Shown piece after piece: positions 41,178 through 52,500 of a DNA stretch of 64,000 nucleotides. The notes beneath the pieces were generated by a model that saw only the letters and a list, made by a program, of their open reading frames with translations, was not told where the DNA came from and did no database searches. Made by a program: the position numbers and the translations under genes. The stretch is from Sanguinoderma infundibulare (taxonomy: Eukaryota > Basidiomycota > Agaricomycetes > Polyporales > Polyporaceae), in assembly GCA_032821775.1 (NCBI GenBank), contig JAVLRN010000005.1:682001-746000 (forward strand), in the 5' to 3' direction. Position 1 is the first letter of the stretch. Each line of letters starts with the position of its first letter.

Positions 41178-42741
41178 ATGGCCGCTCTCAGTTTCATCGG
41201 GTACGTGGCACGCCGCCTGCAGCACCTGCGCATCCTGAACACTTTGCTGCAGAAAACCCATCTCTCTCATTTCGCATTCGGATGTACGATACAGAGGCAT
41301 TCTGGCGGGCATCGACCCCGTCGCGTCAACTATTCAACTCTCAAATGGTCAGTCCTCATCCCGCCGGACCTCTTTGGCGTGCAATACTTACCATTATCAA
41401 GTGTACTCTATGGGAACCGAGTCGCGCAGGTGAGTCGTTCTTCATCAACGACGTGTCCAAACGATGAAGCCATTGCGGATGTAAATGAGCTACCGCTCAC
41501 TCGTCCGAGAGCGCATAAAACTCATGTGGATTCTTCCGTTGCCTTCCTTCTGACCCCCCTCGTCGCCTTTACTGTCTTTGCGTTTCATACAAGTGCCTGA
41601 CATTTCGACTTTTGCAGACCGCCGAGCGACTACATTCCTCCTGTGCAAGATCCCTACACCTACATCATCTTTCGTGCCTCCGAAGTGAAAGATCTCGCCG
41701 TTGATGAACCCGTGAACCAACGGCGTGACGTGCGCGATGACCCTGCAGTTATTGGCGTAAGTCCCTCTCCCCTTCTCTCTGCACGCGACCGCGCGCCACC
41801 TACGATGAAACCATTGACGGATGTAACGAGCGAATGCTCGATTGTCCAAGAGCGCATAAAATCGTGTGGATATCCCGTTGCCTTCCTTCTGACAATGTTT
41901 CTACCCCGCATTTCGTACCTCATTGGATGGGCGCTGACGCTTCTTCCTCTTCCAGGCGTCGGCACCACAGGTGGTACTTCAATACCCTCCTTACGGCTCT
42001 CCCTCATACTCTCAACAGGCACCTGTGGGCGTATCTCCACAACCCGGTCAGGCTCAATTGCCTCCTAGACAGCAGCAGTTTGCCAACCGCCAACAAGGCC
42101 AACCGTCGGGTTCTCAAGTCGGACAAGTCCCCAACGGCCAAGTGCAAGTCAACGGCACCGTGCCTCCGCGCGCTGCACGCAACCCCTCGGTTAACTCGGC
42201 AACGGCTTCGATGGAGACCATCGAACGTGCGATTGGCGATCTTCGAGTAGCCAACGGCGTCAACCAGCAGCAGCGCGGTGGCCGTCGCGGAGGCCGCCAG
42301 GGACCCGAGATCAAGGCCGGAGACCTGCGCGTGCCTACGACTGACTTTGACTTTGAGAGCTCCAACGCTCGCTTTGACAAGGCAGCGCTCGCCCCGTCCG
42401 CCCGCGGCACGCCCAAGAGCGAAGGAGAGGAGAACGCTGAAGGCGAGGCGAAGGAGGAGGAGAAGGATGCTGCCTACAACCCGAAGAAGTCCTTCTTTGA
42501 TAGCTTGTCGTCGGGCAGCAATGGCCCGGCCGGTGATGGGCGTGGACGTGGTGGTCGTCGCGGAGGAGGACGCAACCGCAGGGAAGAGGAGAGGGAGCGC
42601 AACGTGGCTACTTTCGGTGAGCCTGGTGGCATCGGTCTGATGGGTCCTGGTGCATACGTCGGTGGTTGGGGAGGTTACGGCCGTCGCGGCGGTGGCGGAC
42701 GTGGACGACGTGGAGGAGCGGTGGCGGGTACTCGTTCGTGA
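41178..42741 (+). CDS. SCD6: LSM14/Scd6/Sum2-type mRNA decapping and translation repressor
   Basis: P-body protein that binds eIF4G/DDX6-type partners and represses translation. Exons: 41178-41200, 41253-41347, 41402-41429, 41618-41756, 41956-42741, giving 356 aa. The LSM domain at residues 1-80 appears only after splicing four short exons: MAALSFIGKPISLISHSDV, RYRGILAGIDPVASTIQLSN, VYSMGTESRR, YIPPVQDPYTYIIFRASEV. An FDF motif (TDFDFESSNARFDKAAL) lies near residue 224, followed by NPKKSFFDSLSS (an FFD-like box), a TFG-like ATFGEPGG, and RGG repeats at 275-290 and at the C terminus. This order matches the family. Introns 3 and 4 contain homologous inserts (41461-41554 and 41802-41893). Confidence 0.93.
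41461..41554 (+). repeat. intron-borne repeat, copy 1 (LSM14-like intron 3)
   Basis: About 94 bp of the 188-bp intron 3. It aligns along its length with 41802-41893 in intron 4, with exact words ACGATGAA, AGAGCGCATAAAA and CCGTTGCCTTCCTTCTGAC. The flanking exons are not similar. Confidence 0.85.
41802..41893 (+). repeat. intron-borne repeat, copy 2 (LSM14-like intron 4)
   Basis: About 92 bp of the 199-bp intron 4, homologous to 41461-41554. Same orientation, and similar position relative to the 3' splice site (about 62 bp before each acceptor). Confidence 0.85.
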
Positions 42742-42985
42742 CGTTTTGGCTCTGGGCTGATGTAGTGGCGAGTCGTGGTCTGTTCATACACTTGTGTGTT
42801 TGGGATGTCGAGGAATGCAGCCCTGTTGTTGCCGGAATTGTTATGTTGACGTTGTGTTCGCGAGATGGGAACAGTTCGATAGTCGACTAGCGAATAGTAT
42901 AGTACAGTACAGTGTCAGGTAAATGTGAGTAATACACAGTAGGGGATATTTGAACAATATGAATGAATGCGCAGTTTCTGCCGTT

Positions 42986-43903
42986 CTACTTCTTCCGTGG
43001 TTTTTGTTTCTGCGAGCGACGCAATGCCCGCCAGCTCAGCGTCCACGCCGCAGAAACGACGCCCCATGGGGGGAACAGCCAGCTGACCCTCCAAGACCAA
43101 CCTGCGTCGTCCGTAAGCCGCTTCACAATCGCGCTGATCTGCTGTTCGAGCTCTTGTTCGGTTCCGGAATTGTCTATGACGATGTCGGCGTACTTGACCT
43201 TCTCCGTTATGGGCAGCTGCGCGTTCAGGCGGTCGGACGCGGCTTCTCGTGTGGAGTTGTCGCGCTTCATGAGCCGCTGCAGCTGGATCTCGGCCGAGCT
43301 GCAGAGAGCTGCAGGTCAGCAGAGGCACCCCGCGATAGATAGTCAGGAGCGAGTGGGACGAAACTCACCAATACACGACGACGACCTTCCCGACCCACTT
43401 CCACAGCCCGCCCTCGATCAGGAGCGGCACGTCCAGGACGCACACCCGCTCGCCGCGCCACCAGTGCCGGAGTATGCTCCAGAACATCTCCCGGCGCACG
43501 GCGGGGTGGACGATGGCGTTGAGCCGCCGGCGCTGCTCCTCGTCGCTGAAGACGAGGGCGCCGAGCTTGGGGCGGTCGAGCGTGCCGTCGGCGCGGAGGA
43601 CGCCCTCGCCGAACGCGCGCACGATCGCGGCGAGCGCGGGCGTGCCGGGCTCGACGACCTTGCGGGCGAGGACGTCGGCGTCGACGATGGGCACGGCGTG
43701 CGCGCGGAGGAGGGCGGAGACGGTCGACTTGCCGGTCGCGATCCCGCCGGTGAGGCCGACGACTGCGAGGGGCGGGTGTGAGTGTGCGTATGAAATTGAA
43801 ATTTGGGATGGAGAAGGAGTGGTATTAAGGGCAAGGGCGCAGGTGGGTGGGAGATACGTAGTGGGTGGTGACGTAGGGCTGAAGCGGGAGACGTACCGAG
43901 CAT
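42986..43903 (-). CDS. CAB5: dephospho-CoA kinase
   Basis: Phosphorylates the 3'-OH of dephospho-CoA, the last step of coenzyme A synthesis. Exons: 43903-43897 (7 nt, codes ML plus one base), 43762-43369, 43298-42986, giving 237 aa. The P-loop GLTGGIATGKST (about residues 5-16) appears once exon 1 is joined. VDADVLARKVVEPGTPAL carries the family DAD motif; LDVPLLIEGGL, the CoA-binding lid region and RDNSTREAASDRLNAQ follow. The protein is a stand-alone kinase without a PPAT domain, as in fungi. The last 35 residues contain WSWRVSWLFPPWGVVSAAWT and then a basic end (RRSQKQKPRKK), a likely membrane-binding segment. Convergent with the LSM14-like gene (244 bp between stops). Confidence 0.92.
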
Positions 43904-44500
43904 GGTATTAGATCTATGACTTGGTACGGGTTGAGTGAATTGCTTGTATGAAGTTGGGTCGATGTAGACACGGGTGGTTGAGATGAAGAGAGAGCTAGGG
44001 TGCTGCGGTATCGTCTATGAATGCCCCTCAGGCTTCTGCGTGGCCATGGTCCGAGATCAAGCAGCGAGGTTAACGTTGCGCATCCGACATTGCGCGACCC
44101 GCGCGTGCATCATCGGAACAAGTTGCACGTCTAGAACACGCCATGAGGCCTATGAACACATTGTTCACTGGGCGGGGAAGTCCTCGCTTGACCCACAAAT
44201 TATGAGAATGAAACTAGAGGTATGATAGTTCGGAAGGGTATGGCATTAATGGACATCTTCCGCGGCGAATTGAAGTCGAAACGTTGACAAGTAATGGTAC
44301 CAAGCGTTGACATGTTGCGTCCGAGTAGTAAACATACAAATGCAAGCGAGGTTCGACTAATAACAGAACGCGTCCGAGTCCTATCCTGATAACGAGATTG
44401 AGTGTGAGGGAAAGCAATTATGTCACCAAGTGGTTGGCAAACGAGTGTCGTAAGTAAATGTATATGCAAAGATCGTGAATGTGAAAGGGTGCGCGATGCG
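43904..44500. other. intergenic region, tandem minus-strand genes
   Basis: About 600 bp holding the promoter of the kinase gene and the 3' UTR of the EH-domain gene. Somewhat AT-richer than the genes. Nothing else was recognised. Confidence 0.5.
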
Positions 44501-46167
44501 CTACCTCAGTATCGGTTTCGGAGGATGCGTGGGTTTGGGCTGGCGAACCTGGATGCGGGGCACGATGTGTTTATGCATCTGCGCCTTGCGCAACTCTTCG
44601 TCTATCCGCCACATGCCCTTGATAAACCCGTCGCGATCCAGCGAGCCCGTACCCGACGGGTCGCACTCCATCCTGCGGGCGCAGTTAGCATTCGGACCAC
44701 CTTGCACGAGCGATTGGCCTGGGTGTCTCACCAAATCACACGTAGTGTTGCCCGCTCTAACCTCGACAACTTCCATATTGCTTTCACAATCTCCCCACCC
44801 AACCTGTCTTCATCGCCCACCTCCTCCTCAATAGGTTCCGACCGCACGGTGGCGTCCGCCTTTGAGCCGATCTCTTCAGGGTTAGTGATCAGATCCACGG
44901 AAAGCCCACGCCATCCTGCCGCCTGCCTGGGCTTGCGTAGTGGGGAAGGTGATCTTACGCATTCGGCCTGTCGAGAGGCGATCACGTTTCCATTGAAGAC
45001 AGCCTCATAACGTTTGCGCGCGGCAGGAGGTACAGGCGTGGGTCGTGTGAGCATCGCCGATTTGGGTTTGGGAGTCGTGGTGCTGAGCGTACTGACGCTC
45101 GTGCGTGAAGTAGCGGTGCTGAGGATGGAAGAACGGTCGGAAGTGGATGCTGCAGAAGTAGAGGCGAGGGAATTACGGGAGGAAGGTGGACGGGAGCGCG
45201 GAGGGGGAGGAGGTGGACCATCCCGTTTCGGCGCAAGGTGTGGTGAGGTACGAGGAGAGGTCGGTGCAGAAGTGGGCGGTTTCGTCGGCCGTTGAGGGAG
45301 TTTCGGGGGCTCGCGTTTGGCGTACACCTCCCAATCGTGCGAGAGGGAGGATGCGGAAGGGCTCACAGCAGAAGTGACGGAAAGGTTCTCGAAGGACTCG
45401 TCGAGGCTGACGGCGTCCAAATCGCGAAAACTTGCCCTGTCAAGGTCGTCATCCCGGTCGATTGGGTAGGTGGATACGTGGTGTGCGATGGAACTTGTAG
45501 TGCCCGGGGTAGAGGGATCTCCGTCTGAGGAAAGGGACACTGAATGGAATGAGGATATCGAGGAACCTGGCACATGCCGAGAGGGCATGTTCATTCCCAA
45601 TTTCGAGAGCGGTGGGTAAGTGTGGTCGACGGTGAGGGAATCGGACCTTGCGGGGGCAGGTGGGAGGGGTGGAACGGGAGGACATGGACTACGGGAGTTG
45701 GAGTTGGAGGTATTCGTGGGTGAGATGGAGTTGAGGGATGAATATGATGCCTTGCGGGGCGGTAATGGGGGAGCAGCGCGGGTCTGGGTCTTGGGTGGAG
45801 AGTCAAGACTGATGAGAAGTGGTGGGGGTTTGTTCACGACAGAATCGGAGACATGTCTGGGAGCCGGTTTGGGCGCAAGAGGAGGGGGTTTTCGGGCCAC
45901 TGGCGGTTTCTGCCTGGGAACATAGGGAAGAGGGCCATCGTCAACGACCCAGTCCTTGAGATCGATGAGCGACGTTTTGCGGCCGAGGTTTGGAGGAGAC
46001 GGAGAAGGAGAGGGCGGCATAGACTTGCCGGGAGTTGTGGAGGGGAGAATGGGAGAAATAACAGTAGCTGTCGGCGAGATTGGAGTCTCAAGCAGGTCTG
46101 GGGAGACCATCTTGGGCCCACCTGTCTGCATGACCTCGAAAGCATGTATTCGGGCCTTGACAGCCAT
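44501..46167 (-). CDS. EH-domain protein (Irs4/Tax4-like)
   Basis: 535-aa protein with a long disordered N-terminal part and a C-terminal EH domain. In yeast, Irs4 and Tax4 use such a domain to recruit the PI(4,5)P2 phosphatase Inp51; the same role here is inference. Exons: 46167-44732 and 44672-44501. Start MAVKARIHAFEVM has G at -3 and G at +4. Residues about 50-380 are Pro/Ser-rich with repeated PPLPPRK-like runs, possible SH3 ligands (KLPQRPTKPP, PPPPPPRSRP). The EH domain (about 390-510) reads RYEAVFNGNVIAS, WRGLSVDLITNPEE, GGEIVKAIWKLSRLE, then across the intron VIWMECDPSGTGSLDRDGF. The second EF-hand loop has Gly where the usual acidic residue 12 would be, so calcium binding is doubtful. 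Confidence 0.85.
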
Positions 46168-46402
46168 AGCAACATAAACAGAAGCGAGTGGGCGACGTCG
46201 TGCGGGATGAGGGCAAGGACGTCGTGCGCAACGGTGGAGTGAGAGCGGCAGCGGCGGATGCCGAACCAGGACGCGTCTCAGGCCATCGCGCGCCACGGCG
46301 GCATCGTCGGCGGCGGGCCGTCGCTCTCGGTGCATCTGGCGGGGCCCCAGCGTCCCCGGACGCCTTTTGTCTTCTTGCCGTCGCCCACCTCTTCCCAGGA
46401 CC
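46168..46402. promoter_or_regulatory. divergent promoter, EH-domain and IML2-like genes
   Basis: 235 bp between opposed start codons. GC-rich; no TATA box seen. Confidence 0.5.
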
Positions 46403-49205
46403 ATGGCCGATTCGCAGCTCGACGCCGAGAAGCAGCTCCGCGCCGCAACGGTCGGCTTCGACCATCTTTTCGCCAATGACCTCACCAAGGCACGCGACAC
46501 GTTCACCAGTGGGGACTCGCCCTTCCATGCATTGGGTCACGGCGTATGCGCATTCCTCGAAGCTGCACTGGGAATGGAGGTGCGCATGCTATTGTTTCCC
46601 CAGATGTGTCCCTCATGTTCTCCGAATCTCCGTAGGCTGGCTTGATGGCCGAGGCCTCAAGTCTCCTCGCCGTCTCTGAGGCCGGTGCGAAGAAGCAGCT
46701 CAAGCTCGCCAAGTTTTCTTCCCAGACCACCCAATTCCCCCCTGGAACCGAATGGGAACTGCTGCACTCTGATGCTGTCATTCTCTTGGGTCTTACGCAT
46801 GCCCTCAGGTCTGTCACCTGCGCTGTTTAACCGTTCCATTCTCGTCATATAATTTGGTCCGCTAGCGAGTCCTACATGGGCTATCTCCAGTGCTTATACG
46901 CTATGAATAGGTCAGTAATACAGTGCCGTAGTTGTATGTTGTCGGTTATTAACGCCATGCTCCTAGTGCTCACACCAAATTCACCAAGTACGCATGTTGC
47001 TTGGTAAACCCGTCACTAGAGCTTGAACCCTGCCATTTGCAGGTTGTATAAGACTGTATACCCCAACGGTCTAGATGACTATGCAACCCCCGCTGCATCC
47101 ACGCCCAATTCCCGTGCCGCGAGCATCCGTTCAGAGTTTTCTAGTACTAGTGCAGCGAAGCCTACGAGGTCGGGCTTCTTCGGCCGCTTTACCGGCTCAT
47201 CTCTGTCGATTCCAAGCACCCCTCAATCCCCGGTGATTGCAGCGGATGGCTCTGTAGATGAGCTTATCCTATCCGGGACGGCATTCGGTGCGCATGGTCC
47301 CTGGTTATTGTTGGCTTCTAATTCTGACGTCCCATCCAGGATATGGGTGGGTCACATGCAAGCAGAGGGAACATTGTCCGGTTATTGAGCGCTGTGCGCA
47401 TTAGGTTGTTCAACCTCGTGTTTTCTCTCCTCCCTGCCAAGATACGGTGCGCATTCATTACCACATAATATTACCCTCCAGTCTGATTGGACTTCCAGAG
47501 GAGTGGTTGGTTTCTTGGGCTTTGATCATGATAGGAAACTAGCCCTTCGTGCGCTGGCCGTTTCGGCTACCAAGACCGACGTGCATGCCGTTTTCGCAGG
47601 GTGGGTCCAAGGGACCGTTTAAGCTTGCTTTACTCAACGCTCATCTGCATTTGTAGACTTTCATTAATGACGTACCATGGCGTCGTTCTCCTGCTTGCCG
47701 GCTATCAAGCCGACGAAGAGCACATTCTTAGACAGTATCGTTCTATAGTAGACAAGTCGGTCTTTATTCACCGGTATCGGCGCACGATCTTCTGACCCCG
47801 CTTCTCACAGATTAGAGGCTCGTTATCCGACCGGTTCACTATGGATCCTGAACCGAGTACGTGGAACCACGCACAATCTCTCGAGCATACCGATTCATGG
47901 CTGTGCAAAAATAGGCTAAGATCCTCCGCATGTCGTACGATCCAGATGGCGCGATCAAGGTTCTGCAGGAAGGCCTGGCGCCTGGTTTGCCGCACACATT
48001 TGCGCAGGCCGATGGTCTGGTAAGTTTGCAATGTTGTTATCAGTGTAGTGCCAACGAGCGGACGGACTCATGAACTCACACACTCAAGCTCATCTTCGAG
48101 TTGGCATGGTCGTTGCTTTCTCAAAGGCGATACCAGGAAGCCGCGGAAACATTCATTCGAATGACGGAGGTCAACAGTTGGTGCGTCTCCGTGTCATTGG
48201 CCTCCAAGCGATCTATTGACCCGTGGTTCCAATGGTGTAGGAGCCATGCTACATATTACTTCATTGCTGCCGGGTGCTATATCTCGCTCAAGGACTACGA
48301 AAAGGCGCAAGAATATTTTGATAAAGTTCCAGAGATGATCGAGAAGCGCAAGATTAGCGGCAAGGACCTTCCGACAGAAGTCTTTATCAAGAAGAAACGT
48401 GCGTACTCATATACTCCGCCACATGAATCGATAAGGACTTGGAGTCCGCTTTGTAGTTGCGTTCTACAGGGAAAAGCAGATCCAACTGACTGGATCAGAG
48501 GCGGGGTACGCGCGCGCAGCGAAAATCAGCCCCGCGGAAGGTCAGCGCAAACTACATAAATCAAACCTCTAACTGACGTGCGTGGCCTCTTAGAACTCGG
48601 CATCTGTGAGTAGCCTTCGCGTTGTGTTCGAGAGCGACTCGACTGACCGTCATACAGTCTGGAACACCCACGCGCGCATCACCAAGGCATCGGCCATCGC
48701 ACACATCGAAGACTGGGCAACGTGTCTGTACCCACCTCCCGAGGTAAAGAGCGGGTACATCGCCGCCGCGCTGGCCAAGGAACAGCCGGCCGCCGGCCAG
48801 CAACAGCCCGATACCGCCGACGAACTCGCCATCCGCTCCTTGCTCCTCGGCATCGTGCACCGCACCGCGGGCGACTTCGCGGCCTCCCGTGCGCTCCTCC
48901 AGGACGCGGCCGCCCGCCAGCCGTCACTCGTGGTCAGCACCTGGGTCGGGGGCGTGGCGTGGTTCGAGCTCGCCGTCCTCGACCTCAAGGAGATGGAGGC
49001 CTCCGAGGGGGCGACGGAGAAGGAGGGCTTTACGGTCGACACGAACGCGTGGGCCCGCGTCACGAAGAGCGCGCTAGAGAAGCTAGAGAGGGCGCTGTCG
49101 TTGGCGACGCCGCAGGTGGACTTGTCTTCTAGACTAGACAGCCGGATCGCGATGCTCAAGGACGAGATTGCGCTCAAGAGGGAGATGCTGGGCCTCGGTG
49201 CGTGA
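46403..49205 (+). CDS. IML2: IML2/TTC39-family TPR protein
   Basis: Member of the Iml2/TTC39 family. Yeast Iml2 is associated with mitochondria and lipid droplets and with clearing protein inclusions. Sixteen exons: 46403-46579, 46636-46808, 46866-46910, 46967-46987, 47043-47287, 47340-47346, 47405-47446, 47499-47600, 47657-47755, 47811-47856, 47915-48019, 48089-48180, 48241-48398, 48457-48540, 48594-48605, 48658-49205; 651 aa. Family landmarks: [122 protein letters not shown]-like helices fill the C-terminal half. Exons of 7, 12 and 21 nt are required to keep these motifs in frame. Confidence 0.93.
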
Positions 49206-49587
49206 GGGGCTTGTGGTTCTGACGGACTCTGTCGACCGGGCTTGCATATCTACACGGTGGATGGATTGGGATGGTAGAGTAGACCCTAGTAATGTGTCTC
49301 GCGGACTCTGATGTGTCACACGGACTTTGCTAATGGATACGGAGTGCTGCATTAGTCGTGCTCTTGCATGCATGCTGGCATATCCTCATTGATGCACCTA
49401 GCCAACTCGGACGAATGCGAGCAAATTGAAGCGGGCCGTACTTGCAACAACTTCATAACCAGGATATAGCCTATATCCCAGAGTGCACTACCTCCCGATC
49501 GCATGCACAATCGTCACTCTGCGCAACTCGTGAAACACGTCAGTGGCGTTCAACCACCACCACCACCACCACCACCACCACCCACGG
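49206..49587. other. intergenic region between convergent genes, with microsatellite
   Basis: 382 bp between the IML2-like stop (+) and the ATG9 stop (-). It contains the (CCA)n tract listed separately; otherwise nothing was recognised. Confidence 0.6.
49553..49583. repeat. (ACC)n trinucleotide microsatellite
   Basis: About ten ACC units, uninterrupted. On the ATG9 strand it is (GGT)n and begins within a few bases after the ATG9 stop codon, so it lies at the very start of that mRNA's 3' UTR. Confidence 0.95.
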
Positions 49588-52500
49588 TCAAATCGCCCGC
49601 GGCGGCCCCCTTCCCCGCCCCTTCAAGTTCGCGCCCGTACCGTAGATCTGAGCGAGCAACCCAAGGACGCCACCGTCCTCCAGCTCCGCATCGTCGTCCT
49701 CCTGCTGCGACTGCGCGATGCCCGCCTTAGGCCGCCGTCCATCCACGTACGACTCGCCCAGCGTGCTCCCGACCCCGCCGTCCACCGCCAAGTCTTCCTC
49801 CGGGATGGCCGACTCCGCGACCTTGCCTCCCGCTCCCGCGCCAGGCATCACGCTGCCCTGCGAGTCGCCGAGGAAGGCGGTCTGCGCCATCGCCCCGCCG
49901 CCGACGTGCGACTGGAGCATGCTTTGTTGGCCCGCTCCGCCGCCCAGTTGCGCGGGGTGCAACACGCTCCCGACCATGCTCGCCCCACCCGGGCCCAGCC
50001 CCAGCCCCAGGCCTCGTCGGCGCACGCTCTGGCTCGCGCGCAGCGCCCTGTCGTACTCCCTCGCCCTGTCCTGGAGCCCGTGCACGGTCGCGTCCATCTG
50101 CGCCTGTCCCTCTCCGCTCGAGGGCGGGGACGGGGACATCAGCGCGGGGTTGGCGCGCTGGAGGAGGCGGCGGCGGGTGATGGCGTTCGGGTGGGCGGCA
50201 GAGAGGTCCTGCATGCGCGAGAGGTAGAGGGAGCCGGAGGGGTCGTTGGGCGTCCAGTCCGGGTGGGCGGCCTTGAAGTTGAGGAAGGACTTCTCCATCT
50301 TGCCCTCCTTGGACATGAAGCGCTCCTCGACCTTGTTCAGCGCGCCGAACTGCGGTGCGGTCAGCTCCGGTGCGTTACACAACGAAGAATATCAAAAGGA
50401 GGGATGGAAAGACAAGGGGGACGCACCTTGACGTTCCCGTGCCGCTGGAAGTCGAACACCGCGAACGAGCAAACGTACCCGAGTCCATCGACGTGGACCG
50501 TGAACTCCCTGAAGAAGTCGATGATCGCCGGGGCGCACGGCGGAAGCGAGTACCAGAGCACGAACGGCGTCAGGATCACAGAGAGCAGTTCCTGCGCGAA
50601 CGTCATGACCTTCATCGCGAAGAGCTCGCCAAACTCGGCGTGGACCCTCTTCGAGTGCAGCTCGCCCTTCCACTCGTCGGGCATGTAGTGCGTGTACTGC
50701 ACGACCTCGGTCATGAGCAGCTCCGGGTCGAATACCCGGTTCTCCTCGGGGATCATGCCCCGGGCGACGGCGAGGATGGAGCCGAAAACGGTGATGTAGA
50801 AGAGGGTGGTTCGGTGGGGCGTGATCTCGAAGTGGAGGAAGAGGTCGGGGTCGAGGATGGACGCGAGCGCGAGGACGGCGGCGAAGGAGCCGGCGATGAA
50901 CGAGACGAATCTAAGATAAACCGACGTGAGTATATATGCGGGCAGAAGAGATGAGGTGATAAGCTATAAGCGAATCGTACCTGGCGATGAGCGTCATCTT
51001 CTCGTTGGGAAACTGACCGATGTACATGCTCGCGGTCTCGTATGATTCGTTCAAACGACGCTTGAAGAGATGCGAAAGTTCATTGAACTCGCGGAACTTC
51101 CACTGGGCATATGGCGTGTACCCGCGCCCACCGATATTGGACGGGTTGTTGTGGTATTCCTGTGAGGTGCGTAAGATGGCTGTGGAGGACTACGAGGAAG
51201 CGCGACGGACCTCGAAGTAGCGGAAGAACGAGTACATAAGAAGGTATAGCACGATGAACGGCGCGAAGATGGCGTTCAGGATGCCCATGAAAATTAGCCG
51301 TCGCCGAAGTCTAAGGACGAAGGTGAGTATCTGCAGTTGCACCAAAATCTGTTGGGTTGGTGCATACCCTTCGATCAATACCGCACGGTTCTTACTCTTC
51401 AAGAACACCTTCCGGACTTTTCCACTCTCGTCGAATAGGTATTCCATCAGGCAGAACCGCAAGTTCCACTCCAACGCCCTTGTCAGCATCTTGCCTTTGT
51501 GCTCTTCACTGGCCTTCCTGAAGAAATAGATGCCCTGCAGAAACAGAGGGACAGGCACACGGAGGTCCAGAAGCTCTTTGTTGAACAGCGCGATGAGGTA
51601 GTTCTCCTGGCGCATGATGCGGTTCGCGATGTCGTGCGCGTCGAGCTTGGCGATGACGGAGTGGTGCGCAGCCGTGTTAGAGGAGATCGCGGTTAGCGGG
51701 TTGTCTTCGCGGATGGCGCCGATGCGGCGGACTACTTCGGGCCAGGAGATAGTCTGGATGTCTTGGTCGGGGATGTGAAGAAGGTGGGTGTAGAAGCGGT
51801 ACATGTCCATGAGGCGCACCATGCTCAGCGCGTAGGAGACGAGTTGCCAAATGAAGAAGGTCGAGAAGAGCATAAAGAAGAGCAAGGTGAAGCCGGAGAA
51901 CCTAGAATATTAGATTTAGCATACAACAAGGGAGGGCAGACCTGGAGCAGGGTTGAAGACGAATGGCTGAAACTGCGTCGTAAAGACGGGCAGGCAAACC
52001 ATTCGTTTGCTAGCGTACGCACCTGGATACACACCTACTGACGACGACGTCTGACAGTCGTGTGACCTTGTCCGGCCGTATTCGAGAGTAGTCGACGCAT
52101 CCGAGGAGAAAGGTGGAAAACCCGATGACGAAACCGATCGTGCTATGAAACAGTATCAGTATATTTATCGAGGAGACGACAAGGATAGGTAGACGGACAG
52201 GAGGTTGAGGCCTCGGGAGAGTGCTATACTGTAAATGCCCTTGCCCTCGTAATAGTAGTAGGCCTCTTGGAGGAAGGCGTCGAGGTTATAGACGTTGACC
52301 CAGTTCCAAAGAGCGCGCTCGTGGTCATCCAAGCCGCGCATCTGCCTCGTTGGAGGGTCGCGTAAGGGTTCGGAATAGGGTTCTGGGTCTGGGTTGATCT
52401 CGGATGGCCGTGGAGGGACTGATACGGGTGTGTCGGGGGATGTCGTCGGGAGAATGGGCTTCTGGACAGAAGACCTGCGAGAGGCATAGAGCGGCTGCTT

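Noticed and set aside
49543..50688. 381-aa plus-strand frame beginning with a His run
   Set aside because: Antisense to the last two ATG9 exons; the His run is the (ACC)n microsatellite read in another frame.
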